NCBI GenBank assembly: GCA_963281255.1
Contig: OY725498.1
Location: forward strand, 3,906,001 to 3,970,000
DNA length: 64,000 bases
Direction of reading: 5' to 3'
Source: Aphrocallistes beatrix
Taxonomy: Eukaryota > Porifera > Hexactinellida > Sceptrulophora > Aphrocallistidae
Each line of letters opens with the position of its first letter. Positions within the stretch are counted from its first letter, which is position 1. A model generated the notes under the pieces. The model was not told where the DNA came from, searched no databases, and saw nothing but the letters and a program-made list of their open reading frames with translations. The translations under genes were made by a program, and so were the position numbers. Below, piece by piece: positions 12,276 to 24,195 of this stretch.

Positions 12276-13522
12276 TTAGAATATCAATAGACGATTATTG
12301 TAACGTACGAGGATGATTCTTCCTCTTGCATCTAGTGTGATACCAACTGGATGCTGGATGCTATCAGTGATTTTATGAACTAAATCTCCTTCTTGATTGA
12401 ATAGAACAATAGCGTTTTGGCTATAATCTGATATAATAAAGTTACCAGCACCATCTATACAGAATGAATAGGAACACGTCAAATGTTTGGAAATAGAATT
12501 GAGAACAGCATTCTGCACCTGAGTGAGGTTATAGTTGAAAGAATAGAGGAAAGGGTTAGTGTAGCTCAGTACATAAATGTACTCGTTGGTTAGTTTTATG
12601 TCAGAAGGAGACTTCAGTATTCCTTTACCAAACTGAGACTTGAATAGGAAATCTTTGGAGAATATTTGAACTCGATCATTACCACAGTCACATACAAATA
12701 TATCTCCATTCGATTCATTGATAGTAATGCCATATGGGGATTTTAACTGTCCTTCTCCATTCCCTGGAGTTCCTATCTGTTTCAGAAATGTTCCATTTAA
12801 ATCATAAATTAACAAACAGCCAGCTCCGTTCTGAGATACAAACACTTTACTTTGGTAGAAAGCAATGTAACGAGGAGTATTCATTTACCAGCTCCACCTC
12901 TATCTCCAAACTTGTACAAATACTTTCCATCTTTGTCGAATACTTGCACTCTGTGGTTACTCTGATCTGCTACGAAAATATTACCAGTCTGATAGTGCAC
13001 TGCTACTCCAGAAGGATTAGAGAATTGTCCTTCCTTACTACCTGATGTCCCTCCTATACTGAGTACAGGAGTCACTTTTCCCTCATAATCTACTACAGGT
13101 AGGCTAGATACTACAGAAGTAGAGTTAGTAACAGTAAGTCTACCAATAGTACCAGCTAACTCCAATATTGTCTTGTCAAATTCAAGACTGATGTGTTTGG
13201 ATTGGAACTGAGATTCAACTTCTTTTCGTTTCTCGGCTGTTAGTTTGATGATAAATTCTTGAAATTGTTTGAGATCATTCGATTTGTAGTTTTCTTTGAC
13301 TAAATTCAATCCTGTTTCAAGTTCTGTTAGAGATTGTTTGTGTTTATCTCTTTCTCTTTTGTAATTGTTCAGAATTTCTTCTAATTCGTTTAAAAGTTGC
13401 CTCTCCCTCTCTCTCACACAATTCATCAGTTCACGGAAACGAGATTCAATTTCACATTTCACTTTAGAGACTTGGTTCTCAAAACTCGATTCTTCAGAAG
13501 GAACTACTGAAGCTGTAGCCAT
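12276..13522 (-). pseudogene. NHL-repeat gene copy 4, one-base frameshift
   Basis: The first 213 codons match the family (coiled coil and first blades). At 12881-12890 the family sequence GGTAAGATGAAT is GGTAAATGAAT: one G is lost, creating a stop after GGAGK. The remaining 202 codons continue in the next frame to the normal end. Otherwise well preserved, which suggests recent inactivation. The pseudogene at 21939-23731 carries the same lesion. Confidence 0.85.
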
Positions 13523-13607
13523 TGATTATAAAAAATCTAACAAACAACACAGTTATTCTATTAAAAATGATAAAATCTTCTCATAATTTGTGTAAAACTA
13601 GATACTT

Positions 13608-13942
13608 AACCCGCGGCTGGCTAGGAATGTTGAAAGTGAAAATGAAAGTACATTGAAAGTGAACTGAAAGTGAAAATGAAAGTGGGGTTTTCTCTATTTA
13701 TACTTTTGAGACCTAGCCAGGCGAGGGTTAACCTTAATTTGACGTGGGGTCAAAGGTATAAATAGAAATGACCCCACTTTCATTTTCAATTTCAATTCAA
13801 CATTCCTCGGCAAAGTAGGGATATTATTAATTAATAAATCCCTAAGAAGACTTGGGGTGGTCAAAGGTATAAATAGAAATGACCCCACTTTCATTTTCAT
13901 TTTCAATTCACTTTCAATTCAACATTCCTAGGCAAAGTAGGG
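13608..13942. mobile_element. Fold-back element with TTAA-like ends
   Basis: Inverted arms around GGAATGTTGAAAGTGAAAAT and its complement, with ends TTAACCC and GGGTTTTAA. The interior repeats a block of GTCAAAGGTATAAATAGAAA twice (about 13755 and 13860). The ends hint at a piggyBac-type TTAA target but are not exact. The minus frame across it is repeat-derived. Confidence 0.5.
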
Positions 13943-14152
13943 TTTTAAAAGCTCTTTCCATTGAAATTTGAAACATTTCTAGTCGGGGTTTAAGAGGGTG
14001 CTGGATCTGGGATCTAGTCTCTCTAGAAGTCTATAAATGATATGTTTTTACATTCTGTATCTAAGTCGACTAATTCTCGAATATGAATGATCAAGCCGAG
14101 TATTCTCTGCATTGTAATGCTTGACATTTTACAGCTATTGGCTAATCAGCTA

Positions 14153-14750
14153 CAGTCTGTCACGTAATTATTTACAATCGTTCAATTCAATATAACTGAA
14201 GATAGAAGTATGGTTGATTGATTTTCTTTTACTACTAGATGACAATATCCATTATGTAACTATGATAACAATTTCAAATTTAAGAATCAATTTTTTCTCT
14301 GGAGAATCTATCACCAAACCGCAGCGTCTCCTCATTTATTTTACAAAGTTAGACAGACTAGTTGGAACGAAAGGACTCCCATTCAATTTTGACGAAACGT
14401 TCTACCTCTTTATCGTTTTGGGAGCCCTGACTTGAATCCTATGTTTAAGTAGCTCCATAAGTTCGCAGTAGGATTCAAATCGGGATTATTTGCAGGCCAA
14501 TCTATGCAGGATATCTCACGAAACTTTTGGTAGGCCCTTGAAAACTTAGATTTATGGATGGAATAGTCTTCTTGAAGTTTCCAACCGCCCTGGTAGCGTA
14601 AAAATGCATTATCTATCAAAACCCCATTAAGAACATTATAAAAAGATCCGTGCAATTTGCAATTTTCTCTGAAAATATGCACTAGCGTTGCTCCAAACTA
14701 CGGTTCTTTACAAAATTACTTAAAATTGTAAATAATTGCGTGACAGACTG
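14153..14750 (-). mobile_element. Tc1-like transposon, internally deleted
   Basis: Inverted ends CAGTCTGTCACGTAATTATT and its complement, each bordered by TA (14151-14152 and 14751-14752). The matching flank at 3430 shows the empty site. The minus strand at 14410-14682 encodes the C-terminal part of a DDE transposase with the typical DWPANNPDLNPTANLW string; the N-terminal part is missing. Confidence 0.8.
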
Positions 14751-14759
14751 TACCACGAT

Positions 14760-15120
14760 TTCTGATTTCTTCGTGTGTCTCACGATTTTCGCTGTTATAC
14801 GAGACTATTACTCACTATTATCTCACAACTTAAATATACTATTTTATCGTATCCCACGATTGCCACATGCCATCCATGGTTTAGTCAAACCACAGGTTGA
14901 GAGGTCTGCAGCTAATAAAAAGCCTTCTCAAACGGGTGAAAGTGTGTTTCCACCTTCTTAGACACAATTGAAATATTGCGTCATCATCTTAAGAATTCTT
15001 TTAAGGAATTTAATCAATTAAGGACAGTTATTCGAGAATACAATATTAGTTTTTGATCAATTAGAGTTGATCTCTTATAAAACTAAATAAGAATCAAATC
15101 AATATCTATAAAATTCTTAA
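14760..15120. repeat. Duplicated flank, no gene
   Basis: Positions 14752-14930 match 3430-3600. The rest is AT-rich with no gene seen. Confidence 0.4.
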
Positions 15121-15124
15121 CAGC

Positions 15125-15440
15125 TGCACCAGTGCTCACTCTAAGTTTTTCGGCTGTAAATCACCGAAAAAATGACGGCACTGTTATTTCGCTTAATAGG
15201 GGAAGGGTTCGAATGTGGACAAAATTCCCGAAAAAGTCGAGTTCAAAAAAACTATTCAGCATTCACCGAAACTGCACATATGGGCGTTATTTTCGTCGTA
15301 TGGTACCTTCCCATTGTGCATATTTCGTCAGAATTTGGATAGAAGAAAAGATTTTCTAAATCGGAAATTCCATTCAAAAGTAATAATCAAATGTAATAAT
15401 CAAATGATCACGCAATACGAACAAAATTTTCCTATTTAAC
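15125..15440 (+). pseudogene. Tc1-like transposase fragment
   Basis: Plus-strand frames encode KVEFKKTIQHSPKLHIWALF and SSYGTFPLCIFRQNLDR, the stretch around the second catalytic region of Tc1-type transposases. It is frameshifted, with no terminal repeats identified. From 15440 to 15856 I see no gene. Confidence 0.5.
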
Positions 15441-15856
15441 GGTCCGTTGAAATACCGTAACTATAGCTGTTAGAGAATTGTATCAAGAATCGGATATTTG
15501 GACATCGGGGGTCCAAATTTGTCTTCCGAAACTTGGACTTTCTCAAGGATGCTTTTGACTAAATTCACTGATAATTTTGGTCTTGTTCGGAATTTCTTTT
15601 GAGTTTTAATGTATTTTTTTCGATTGATCCTGGGCTAATTAATAATTTGAAAAATTGTACAATGTTAAAATAAAATATACCTACATTTATAAAAATGAGA
15701 AGTGATGGAATCTCATGTGTCGATTCTAACTAGAAAGAGTTGGCTAAAACTGATTCTGAACAATAATCACTACAAAATTACATAATTTTAACTAAAGGTC
15801 CAACCTAGTGTCTAGCCTAATAAAAATAAAATGAAGGAAATTTGCATATAGAAATG

Positions 15857-16973
15857 TTAGAATATGAGAAGGGAGTCTGCGTTGATAAGAACGAGTCTAC
15901 CTTTGGAATCCACACTGAAACCACGTGGTTGATGGATGATGAAGATGTTCGGGAATGGAATAATATGGTAAAAAATGATATTTTTTACTTTGAAAAGAAG
16001 TATAGTTAAAGAGAAATAAAAATGGATTCTCGGTTGTCAAAATGTATATCTCATCATTTGCGAGGATAATGTCCTGTGGATGATACACAATTCCTTGTCC
16101 AAATTGGTTTTTATATCGAAATCCTTACAGAATATTTGTACTCGATGGTTGCAATAATCGCACACGTAAATATATTCATTACTCACATCAATTGCTATTC
16201 TTCCAGGAGCATTAAACTCTCCTTCTCCACTTCCTTTCCTACCTATCTGTGCAATAAAAGTGCCATCTAACTCATAGACTAACACACAATCAGTTCTCTG
16301 TCCAACAAATACTCTCTCTTTAAAAATGGAAATACAGATGGTTTCGTCCATTTACCATATCCAGCTTGATCTCCAAACTTGTACAGATATTCTCCTTTAC
16401 TATTGAATACCTGAACTCTGTGGTTTTTACTATCACTTACGAATATATCACCAGAATTAAGCTCAATCGCCACTCCATAAGGCTCGTTGAATTGTCGGTT
16501 ACCTTTACCTTGATTACAATTCTCACTACAGGATCTTCTTTCCCCTCATAATCTAGTAGAGGTAGAGATTTGGTGTTATAACTTGTAGAGTTAAGCCTAC
16601 CAATGTTCTCAGCTAGATCCAAAATAGATCTGTCCCAGTCGAAAACAATTCGCTTTGAATTCCATTCAGATTCAGTCTCTTTCCGTGTTTCAGTAGTCAT
16701 CTGGAAGATGTTGCTTTGGAAAACTTTGAATTTATTCGATTGAACATTTTCTTGGGTGAGTTTTATCATTCGTATGAGTTGTGAAAGAGATTTATTGTAC
16801 ATTTCCTTTTCTCTCTTGAATTTAACACTCAACTTTTCCAACTGTTGCAACAGTTCTTGCTTTCTCTTCTCTAAATAATCGATCAATTCAGCAAAATTAG
16901 TTTCGATTTCAACCTTGACACGTAAAATCTGATCTTCCAAACTTTCTCTACCTGGATCATACACAGCTGCCAT
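15857..16973 (-). pseudogene. Divergent NHL-repeat paralogue, multiply frameshifted
   Basis: It starts MAAVYDPGRESLEDQILRVK with a coiled coil like the array's (residues 15-110) but clearly diverged. NHL blades then appear in alternating frames: FVSDSKNHRVQVFN (16440), YIYVCDYCNHRVQIF (16150) and a closing GRLVLINADSLLIF (15857-15910). At least four frameshifts, plus a deletion of roughly one blade, separate them. It represents an older subfamily, now dead, inside the younger array. Confidence 0.75.
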
Positions 16974-17074
16974 TATTTCTAGAGTGAATATTACTATTTA
17001 ATCTCTAAACAACAACCTAGAGGTTTCAATCATAGTGGAAATAGGACTAGATTCTAAGTATGATATTACTTGTA

Positions 17075-18304
17075 TAGGTCCCCAAAAGTCACACTTTTTA
17101 AAATTAATTTTTTGGGGTAAAATTCAACTTATTGATAATGTGTGATATATCAAAACGATCCTTACAAAATGCTCTTCCGAATAATGTACCTTATTTGTAT
17201 TTGTATATAATAAATTCTTATGCTATTTTTTAGATTTTCCAATTTTCCAACTAAAATATGGTTTACACATTGTTTCAAAAAGTCTTCTTGATTAAACACT
17301 TCTACAAAAGCAACGACAGATATTCGAAATGTGTGCAAGACGGGTTTAGAGAGCGGTTCAACCCGGAACCGGAATGGGCTGAAGCAGTTGATTAGCAAAT
17401 TTGAGGCGACAGGAAGCGGGCACGATGCACCTCGATGTGGACGCCCTAAAAGTGATTATCTAAAGAAAGATTGCGAAAGTGAAAAAGTGCATTGAAAAAA
17501 GTCCTGGAAAATCTCTAAAACGTTTGCACTAGCAAGTGCGCATATTAAAGTTTCCTGTTGAATCCGTCAGACGCATTTAAGAGTTTGAATTGAAGAAGAG
17601 TCGTACAAAGTGCAAAGAAATGCACCAATTACGCCCGGGTGATGCTGGAAATCAATTGACGTTTTACCACTGGTTTAAGTGTTTTCTTTAGCGCAATGGC
17701 AACAGCATTTTGGACAATATATATTTCAGTGATGAATCGTAGTTTACTTGTCTAAGGAGATACTTCCCAAAACCAATCGCTGAAACTGTTTGTAAAAGCT
17801 ATCGTCTGATGGGAAAGCCACCGGATGGTTCCAGCAAGACGGGGCTACATGTCATACTGCGAACCTGAGCAAAGAAGTGCTTGAGGAAGTGCTTCACACC
17901 CGACTGATATCCAAACCCAAATGGCATGCAGTAGTTCGGATTTGACCACACCAGACTTTCTCCTTTCGGGTATGTCTAAGGGACGTGTGTATGAGAAGAA
18001 TGCTCCTGTATGAGCGCATTGAAATCGAAGATTAAACGTAAAATTGTCAAAATTACCGAAGCCCAGTTGAGTGATGTTTTGGAAAATCTGAAAAATCGCG
18101 TGCAAATGTGTGAAATCGAAAATATCAACTATTTTCAACACCTTATGTAATCGGGTTAATATTGATTTTATCACTTTGTTTGTTGTTTCTTTTGTCGAGT
18201 ATTCATTTACTTTAATTCGATTTTAAAACATTATCAGTATATACTTGAATGGATCAATAATTGTGGTATTTAAAAAGGTGCTACGTGACTTTTAGGTGAC
18301 CTTG
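17075..18304 (+). mobile_element. Mariner/Tc1-superfamily element, degenerate
   Basis: The ends share AGGTCCCCAAAAGTCAC and AGGTCACCTAAAAGTCAC (inverted), with TA at both borders (17073-17074 and 18305-18306). The plus strand holds a decayed transposase: DESWFTCLRRYFPKTN, FQQDGATCHTANLS, then SDVLENLKNRVQMCE, broken by several stops and shifts. The QQDGA-x2-H string marks the DDE core. Confidence 0.75.
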
Positions 18305-18540
18305 TACTAGATTTAGCATCTTATATATTTAAACTCCAGGATTTATTTTAGTGCAGCTCCTAGTATAGGAATCCGTAACCAGGGATTTAACATTACAGTT
18401 GGCGTTGATTTTATTGATTAAAGAAAAGAATCATTACATAGCATTGTAACTCTAAAGGCAATCCAATCAAATTCTGAACAAAACAAAAATAAAATAGAGA
18501 AAGAATCCACATGAGCATGGCAATGCCATAAAATATGTGA

Positions 18541-19788
18541 TTAGAATATCAATAAACGATTGTTCCAACCTACGAGGATGATTCTCCCTCTTGCATCTAG
18601 GGTGACACCAAAAGGCTTCTGTATGCTATCAGTGATTTTATGAACTAAATCTCCTTCTTGATTGAATAGAACAATAGCGTTTTGGCTATGATCTGATATG
18701 ATAAAGTTACCAGCACCATCTATACAGAATGAATATGAACACGTCAAATGTTTGGAAATAGAATTGAGAATAGTATTCTCTACTTGAGTGAGGTTATAGT
18801 TGAAAGAATAGAGAAAAGGGTTAGTGAAGCTCAGTACATAAATGTACTCGTTGGTTAGTTTTATGTCAGAAGGAGACTTCAGTATTCCTTTTCCAAACTG
18901 AGACTTGAATAGGAAATCTTTGGAGAATATTTGGACTCGATTATTACCTCTGTCACACACAAATATATCCCCATTCGATTCATTGATAGTAATGCCATAT
19001 GGGTGACTCAATTGTCCTTCTCCATTCCCTGGAGTTCCTATCTGTTTCAGAAATGTTCCATTCAAATCATAAATTAACAAATAGCCAGCTCCGTTCTGAG
19101 ATACAAACACTTTATTTTGATAGAAAGCAATGAAAAGTGGAGTATTCATCTTACCAGATCCATCTCTATCTCCAAACTTGTACAAATACTTCCCATCTTT
19201 GTCGAATACTTGCACTCTGTGGTTACTCTGATCTGCTACGAAAATGTTACTAGTCTGGTAGTGCACTGACACTCCAGAAGGATTAGAGAATTGTCCTCCC
19301 TTACCACCTGATGTTCCTCCTATACTGAGTACAGGAGTCACTTTTCCCTCATAATCTACTACAGGTAGGCTAGATACTACAGAAGTAGAGTTAGTAACAG
19401 TAAGTATACCAATAGTACCAGCTAACTCCAATATTGTCTTGTCAAAGTCAAGACTGATGTGTTTGGATTCGAACTGAGATTCAACTTCTTTTCGTTTCTC
19501 TGTTGTTTTTGCGATTATAAATTCTTGAAATTGTTTGAGATCATTCGATTTGAAGTTTTCTTTGACTAAATTCAATCCTGTTTCAAGTTCTGTTAGAGAT
19601 TGTTTGTGTTTATCTCTTTCTCTTTTGTAATTGCTCAGAATTTCTTCCAATTCGTTTAAAAGTTGTCTCTCCCTCTCTCTCACACAATTCATCAGTTCAT
19701 GGAAACGAGATTCAATTTCACTTTTCACTTTCGAGACTTGTTTCTCAAAACTCAATTCTTCAGAAGGAACTACTGAAGCTGTAGCCAT
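18541..19788 (-). CDS. Coiled-coil NHL-repeat protein, copy 6 (intact)
   Basis: Full 415 codons without lesion, from MATASVVPSEELSFEKQ to RIILVGWNNRLLIF. Coiled coil at residues 18-110 and NHL blades from about 152 to the end. It differs from copy 1 at scattered positions, concentrated in the mid-coil (ETGLNLVKENF in place of ETGMNFAKENF) and at blade tips. Intronless, same conserved leader upstream of the ATG. With copy 1 it is the best candidate for an active gene. Ligand and pathway are unknown. Confidence 0.9.
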   Translation of the reverse strand: MATASVVPSEELSFEKQVSKVKSEIESRFHELMNCVRERERQLLNELEEILSNYKRERDKHKQSLTELETGLNLVKENFKSNDLKQFQEFIIAKTTEKRKEVESQFESKHISLDFDKTILELAGTIGILTVTNSTSVVSSLPVVDYEGKVTPVLSIGGTSGGKGGQFSNPSGVSVHYQTSNIFVADQSNHRVQVFDKDGKYLYKFGDRDGSGKMNTPLFIAFYQNKVFVSQNGAGYLLIYDLNGTFLKQIGTPGNGEGQLSHPYGITINESNGDIFVCDRGNNRVQIFSKDFLFKSQFGKGILKSPSDIKLTNEYIYVLSFTNPFLYSFNYNLTQVENTILNSISKHLTCSYSFCIDGAGNFIISDHSQNAIVLFNQEGDLVHKITDSIQKPFGVTLDARGRIILVGWNNRLLIF

Positions 19789-19905
19789 TGATTATAGAAA
19801 ATCTAACACACAAACACAGTTATTCCATTAAAATGATTAAATATTCACATAATTTGTGTAAATCATACGTAGTTTAATAGGGGGCTGGACCTGGGATCTA
19901 GTCTG

Positions 19906-20242
19906 CAGTGGCGGATCTAGGTGGAATTAACACAAATTAAAGGCCGCGGCTTCCGTTGGGAGACTGACTACCCCAGTGCCCTATGGGTACGGGGGTGCAC
20001 ATACCCCTAATTCTCTCTCGATCCCTCCTGATATTTAACTTTCCAAACAGTAGAGGATTCGTTTATTAAAATTCTAAGTGGTTGATAACTAGTAAAACCA
20101 CAACGCTTTACGCAATGCTTACATAGCCTATGCCATTAGGTAGTGCCGCACTAGTGCAGACATTTGTAGAATCCTTTTTGGTTTGAAGGGGAGACACCTT
20201 ACAATCCTACAAACCCCAACCCACCATCCTAGATCCACCCTG
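19906..20242. mobile_element. hAT-like element, CAGTGGCGGATCTAGG ends
   Basis: The left end CAGTGGCGGATCTAGG and right end CCTAGATCCACCCTG are inverted relatives of hAT type. Target duplication is unclear (AGTC occurs on both sides, offset). The same element is at about 38195-38562 upstream of NHL copy 9, so it was probably carried by block duplication. Confidence 0.5.
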
Positions 20243-21290
20243 AGTCAGAAAATTAGTACTTATACAGTGGAACCTGTATATAACGGTCACCCTATATCTC
20301 AATTAAAACAAGCAAAATGGAAAGAATTTGGTTTAAGAAGCTTTGCCTCTGGACCCCACTGAGCAGTGGCGAGCTAGGAATTTCTTCTGGGGGGCCGGCG
20401 GCCAAAGTTGCTGCTAATGCACAGGGATCTAATAGTTTACTAATTAACTCATCTCGCAGAAGCATAAATACCCCCATTTTTTAGTGGGAGATGGGGTATT
20501 TGATTTAATCATCTCACATTTTAGGATGAGCAGATACTCTATCAGAATATCTAGCATTCTGGAAAATGTTAGATGGGCTACCTTAAGTTTATACATTTCA
20601 ATGTTAACTTAAAAGTTGAACAAACTATGCATTTATTTATAATCTAGGGCCTCCAATATCCATATTTTCCCGGACCAAAAATATTTTTATTATCAACAGA
20701 GCATTAAGCGCTCCTCAATGTAGGAGCGCACTCCAGCCTCCACTCCTAATTTTAAAGAGCGCGCACCCGCTACTAAAGTCAAGGAGCGCGCTCATCTAGG
20801 CTTCCTTTCAAATATTTTTCAAAAAATTGCTTCAAATTTATCGTAAATATAATTTCAGTAGGAAACGTTGAGAAAAATGGTTAGATATCTGGAGAAATTG
20901 TGAAAACAAACTTATTTAAAGGATTGCGTTCGAGAGAGAGCGCTTATCAAAAATAGGAGCGCTGCTCCGACTTCCGCTCCAGCCTCACTTCTCAAAATAT
21001 GAGCGCGCTCCTTCAATAATATTGCTCTGATTATCAATGCTTATTATAAGTCTTCAATGAAAACATTAAAAGTAAAGTATTTTATTGTTATTTATTGTAT
21101 ATAAATATATTCACAATTCCCAGATACAGGGCTTCATATACTCGGGTGCCGAATAGTAATCGAAATCTTGGACCCATGAATTGTACGGGTCTTTTAGAAC
21201 CAGGTTCTACCCATAGTAATTATTGTACAATGAAAACTTTGAGATTTTTCTGGGGGGGGGGCGACCGCACGTTCCCGTTCCATTAACGCC
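20243..21290. repeat. Mosaic of repeat ends, no gene
   Basis: Positions 20345-20640 match 38740-38820 plus 42043-42290 and contain a hAT-like end CAGTGGCGAGCTAGGAATTT. Positions 20700-21015 are rich in inverted GGAGCGCGCTC words in both orientations. Position 20270 carries a Tc/pogo-like end (CAGTGGAACCTGTATATAAC). No gene is seen. Confidence 0.4.
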
Positions 21291-21298
21291 GCCCTTGT

Positions 21299-21620
21299 AT
21301 CTTACTGTTATAATAGATACAATATCACTCGAAAAATCACAAAACTTGTGAATGTTTACATTATTTTTTGTATGCATAATGATGACGTCATAACAGGGTG
21401 ATGAGTCATCCTTTTTTGGCGAGAGTCGTATTATATTTGAGACAAGCGCGCTTCGCTTGCTTGCGTCGCGCGGCTGGCGGACACAAAGTGATCGCCAGAG
21501 GCGTACTTCGGACGCCCAGACTCACAATGATTGATTGTAAGGTAAACAACTTCTCTAAATACGCCTGTCTTACTGTTACAATCGATAATCGAAATTTCGA
21601 CAGTTCCTCCTTAGATTTTT
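21299..21620 (-). mobile_element. Helitron-like repeats, two partial copies joined
   Basis: Positions 21299-21442 match the middle of the family (TGACGTCA box at about 21383). At 21443 a second copy begins with its hairpin end (CAAGCGCGCTTCGCTTGCTT) followed by GGCGGACACAAAGTG, as at 44080-44130 in the opposite orientation. Two head-to-tail partial copies are therefore joined. Confidence 0.45.
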
Positions 21621-21938
21621 CGTGTTACATTAGAACCTCCATAATCCGACACCTGTGTAATCCGAAAGACCTGCATAATCCGACATCGTTTTCAATCATA
21701 ACTGGAGCTGGACAGTATAAATTGAACTTATCATCCGACATTTATCATCAGACTTTGAACCTTCCAGTGGAGTGTGCCCATTCTGAGCAATGAATAAAAC
21801 ATATTTTTAGTTAAGGAATAAAGTCTACTAGTATTAAAGAAAAGAATCATTACATAGCATTGTAACTCTAAAGTTAATCCAATAAAAAACAGAACGAAAA
21901 CAATACAGATGAGCATGGCAATGTTATAAAATATGGAA

Positions 21939-23731
21939 TTAGAATACCAATAGACGATTATTGTGACCTACGAGAATGATTCTTCCTCTTGCATCTATTG
22001 TGACACCAAAAGGCTTCTGTATGCCATCAGTGATTTTATGAACTAAATTTCCTTTTTGATTGAATAGAACAATAGCGTTTTGGTTATAATCTGATATAAT
22101 AAAGTTACCAGCACCATCTATACAGAATGAAAAGGGTTGTTTCAAATGTTTGGAAATAGAATTGAGAACAGCATTCTCTACCTGAGTGAGGTTATAGTTG
22201 AAAGAATAGAGAAAAGGGTTAGTGAAGCTCAGTACATAAATGTACTCGTTGGTTAGTTTTATGTCAGAAGGAGACTTCAGTATTCCTTTTCCAAACTGAG
22301 ACTTGAATAGGAAATCTTTGGAGAATATTTGGACTCGATTATTACCTCTGTCACACACAAATATATCCCCATTCGATTCATTGATAGTAATGCCATATGG
22401 GTGACTCAATTGTCCTTCTCCATTCCCTGGAGTTCCTATCTGTTTCAGAAATGTTCCATTCAAATCATAAATTAACAAATAGCCAGCTCCGTACTGAGAT
22501 ACAAACACTTTATTTTGATTGAAAGCAATGAAAAGAGGAGTATTCATTTACCAGCTCCATCTCTATCTCCAAACTTGCGCAAATACTTTCCATCTTTGTC
22601 GAATACTTGCACTCTGTTGTTACTCTGATCTGCTACGAAAATACTACCAGCCTGGTAGCGTACTGCTACTCCAGAAGGATTAGAAAATTGTCCTTTCTTA
22701 CTACCTGATGTCCCTCCTATACTGAGTACAGGAGTTACTTTTACCTCATAATCTACTACAGGTAGGCTAGATACTACAGAAGTAGAGTTAGTAACAGTAA
22801 GTCTACCAATAGTACCAGCTAACTCCAATATTGTCTTGTCAAAGTCAAGACTGATGTGTTTAGATTCGAACTGAGATTCAAATTCTTTTCTTTTCTCTGT
22901 TGTTTGCTTGATGATCAGGGTTGCCATCTCCTCAGTCATAAAAAAAAGGACACTCAGGGATAGATCGAAGATTTAGAAAAACGAAGTAAAGAGAGAGCGT
23001 AGCGAACGACAATAATGGCTGTCTGGGTGCTAGCACCCCAAGGAATTGTTTTGAATGTTTTTAGTGTGCTTCTATATAATTATATTGGATCTCTGATCCA
23101 ATATAATGTTATAGTAGAACAGTTCTAAAATGAGTGCTGGTGTCCGGCCGTATGTGGTGTACAGACATGAGTTTAAGAGATATCGGTTTGAATTTTTTTG
23201 TGAAGCTGTGGACATATATGTAAATTCTCACCTAGGGTTTCGATTTCCAAAATATGCTAAATCATCATGATAGCCATTCTAGTATATAATCTACAAGTAA
23301 AACGTAAAAGGACAAGAATGAGTTTATAAGAACAAAAAGGACAATAAGGACAAAAAGCGAAGAAAAAGGACAAAAAGGACAGCATATTTTAAAAAGGACA
23401 GGTAGCAAAAAAGAAGGACTGTCCTTTCTAAAAAAGGACGTATGGTAACCCTGTTGATGATAGATTCTTGAAATTGTTTGAGATCGTTGGATTTGAAGTT
23501 TTCTTTAGCAAAATTCATTCCCGTTTCAAGTTCTGTTAGAGATTGTTTGTGTTTATCTCTTTCTCTTTTGTAATTGTTCAGAATTTCTTCTAATTCGTTT
23601 AAAAGTTGTCTCTCCCTCTCTCTCACACAATTCATCAGTTCACGGAAACGAGATTCAATTTCACTTTTCACTTTAGAGACTTGGTTCTCAAAACTCAATT
23701 CTTCAGAAGGAACTACTGAAGCTGTAGCCAT
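21939..23731 (-). pseudogene. NHL-repeat gene copy 7, hAT-disrupted and frameshifted
   Basis: Codons for the coiled coil (23465-23731) and for the rest of the gene (21939-22915) are collinear with copy 6 but separated by a 538-bp hAT element. In addition, the GGTAAGATG site at about 22546 has lost one base, exactly as in copy 4. All blades are otherwise preserved to RIILVGHNNRLLVF. Two independent inactivating lesions make this a clear pseudogene. Confidence 0.9.
22916..23453. mobile_element. hAT element inserted in NHL coding exon
   Basis: Ends CAGGGTTGCCAT and ATGGTAACCCTG, perfect 8-bp duplication TTGATGAT (22908-22915 and 23454-23461), and the intact gene copies give the empty site. The right half has repeated AAAAAGGACA words. 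No transposase is present. Confidence 0.9.
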
Positions 23732-23739
23732 TGATTATA

Positions 23740-24195
23740 GAAAATCTAACAAACAAATATAGTCATTCTAATATAAATGAACATATACGTAACTAGGTAC
23801 ATATGACTACCAGAATTATGACAAACATAAAGTCCAATTAAATCAAAGAATATTATTTTAAACACTAAATATAGCAATGTTAACGTAAATAGCTGTTCAT
23901 ATATGTCATGACACAACCTAACTGGATCTAGTAAGCTGATCTTCTAACTCCGAATCCCCACTCTCTTCTTCTCCCTACTCCACCACAACCATAGCTCAAT
24001 ATATGCCTAGCTCTCCTCCCCCTCGCTTACTGTATGTTCCGCACCTGACCACTTTCCCTTTTCTATTCTGGTGAGTAATTCTAGTTTTTCCTCCCTCTCC
24101 TTCTCATTCTTATTCTCATCATTCTCCTTCCCTCTTGTCTAACTCCATGCGTATTTCTCCGGATCGAAAACCATCCAACCTTATTACTATCAAGT
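23740..24195. other. No gene seen
   Basis: Positions 23940-24180 are pyrimidine-rich (many CTCTCC and TTCTC words). I find no coding pattern or repeat ends. Confidence 0.4.

Noticed and set aside
13694-13906. Small minus-strand frame with repeated KMKVGSFLFIPLT
   Set aside because: It is the translation of an internally repeated fold-back element.
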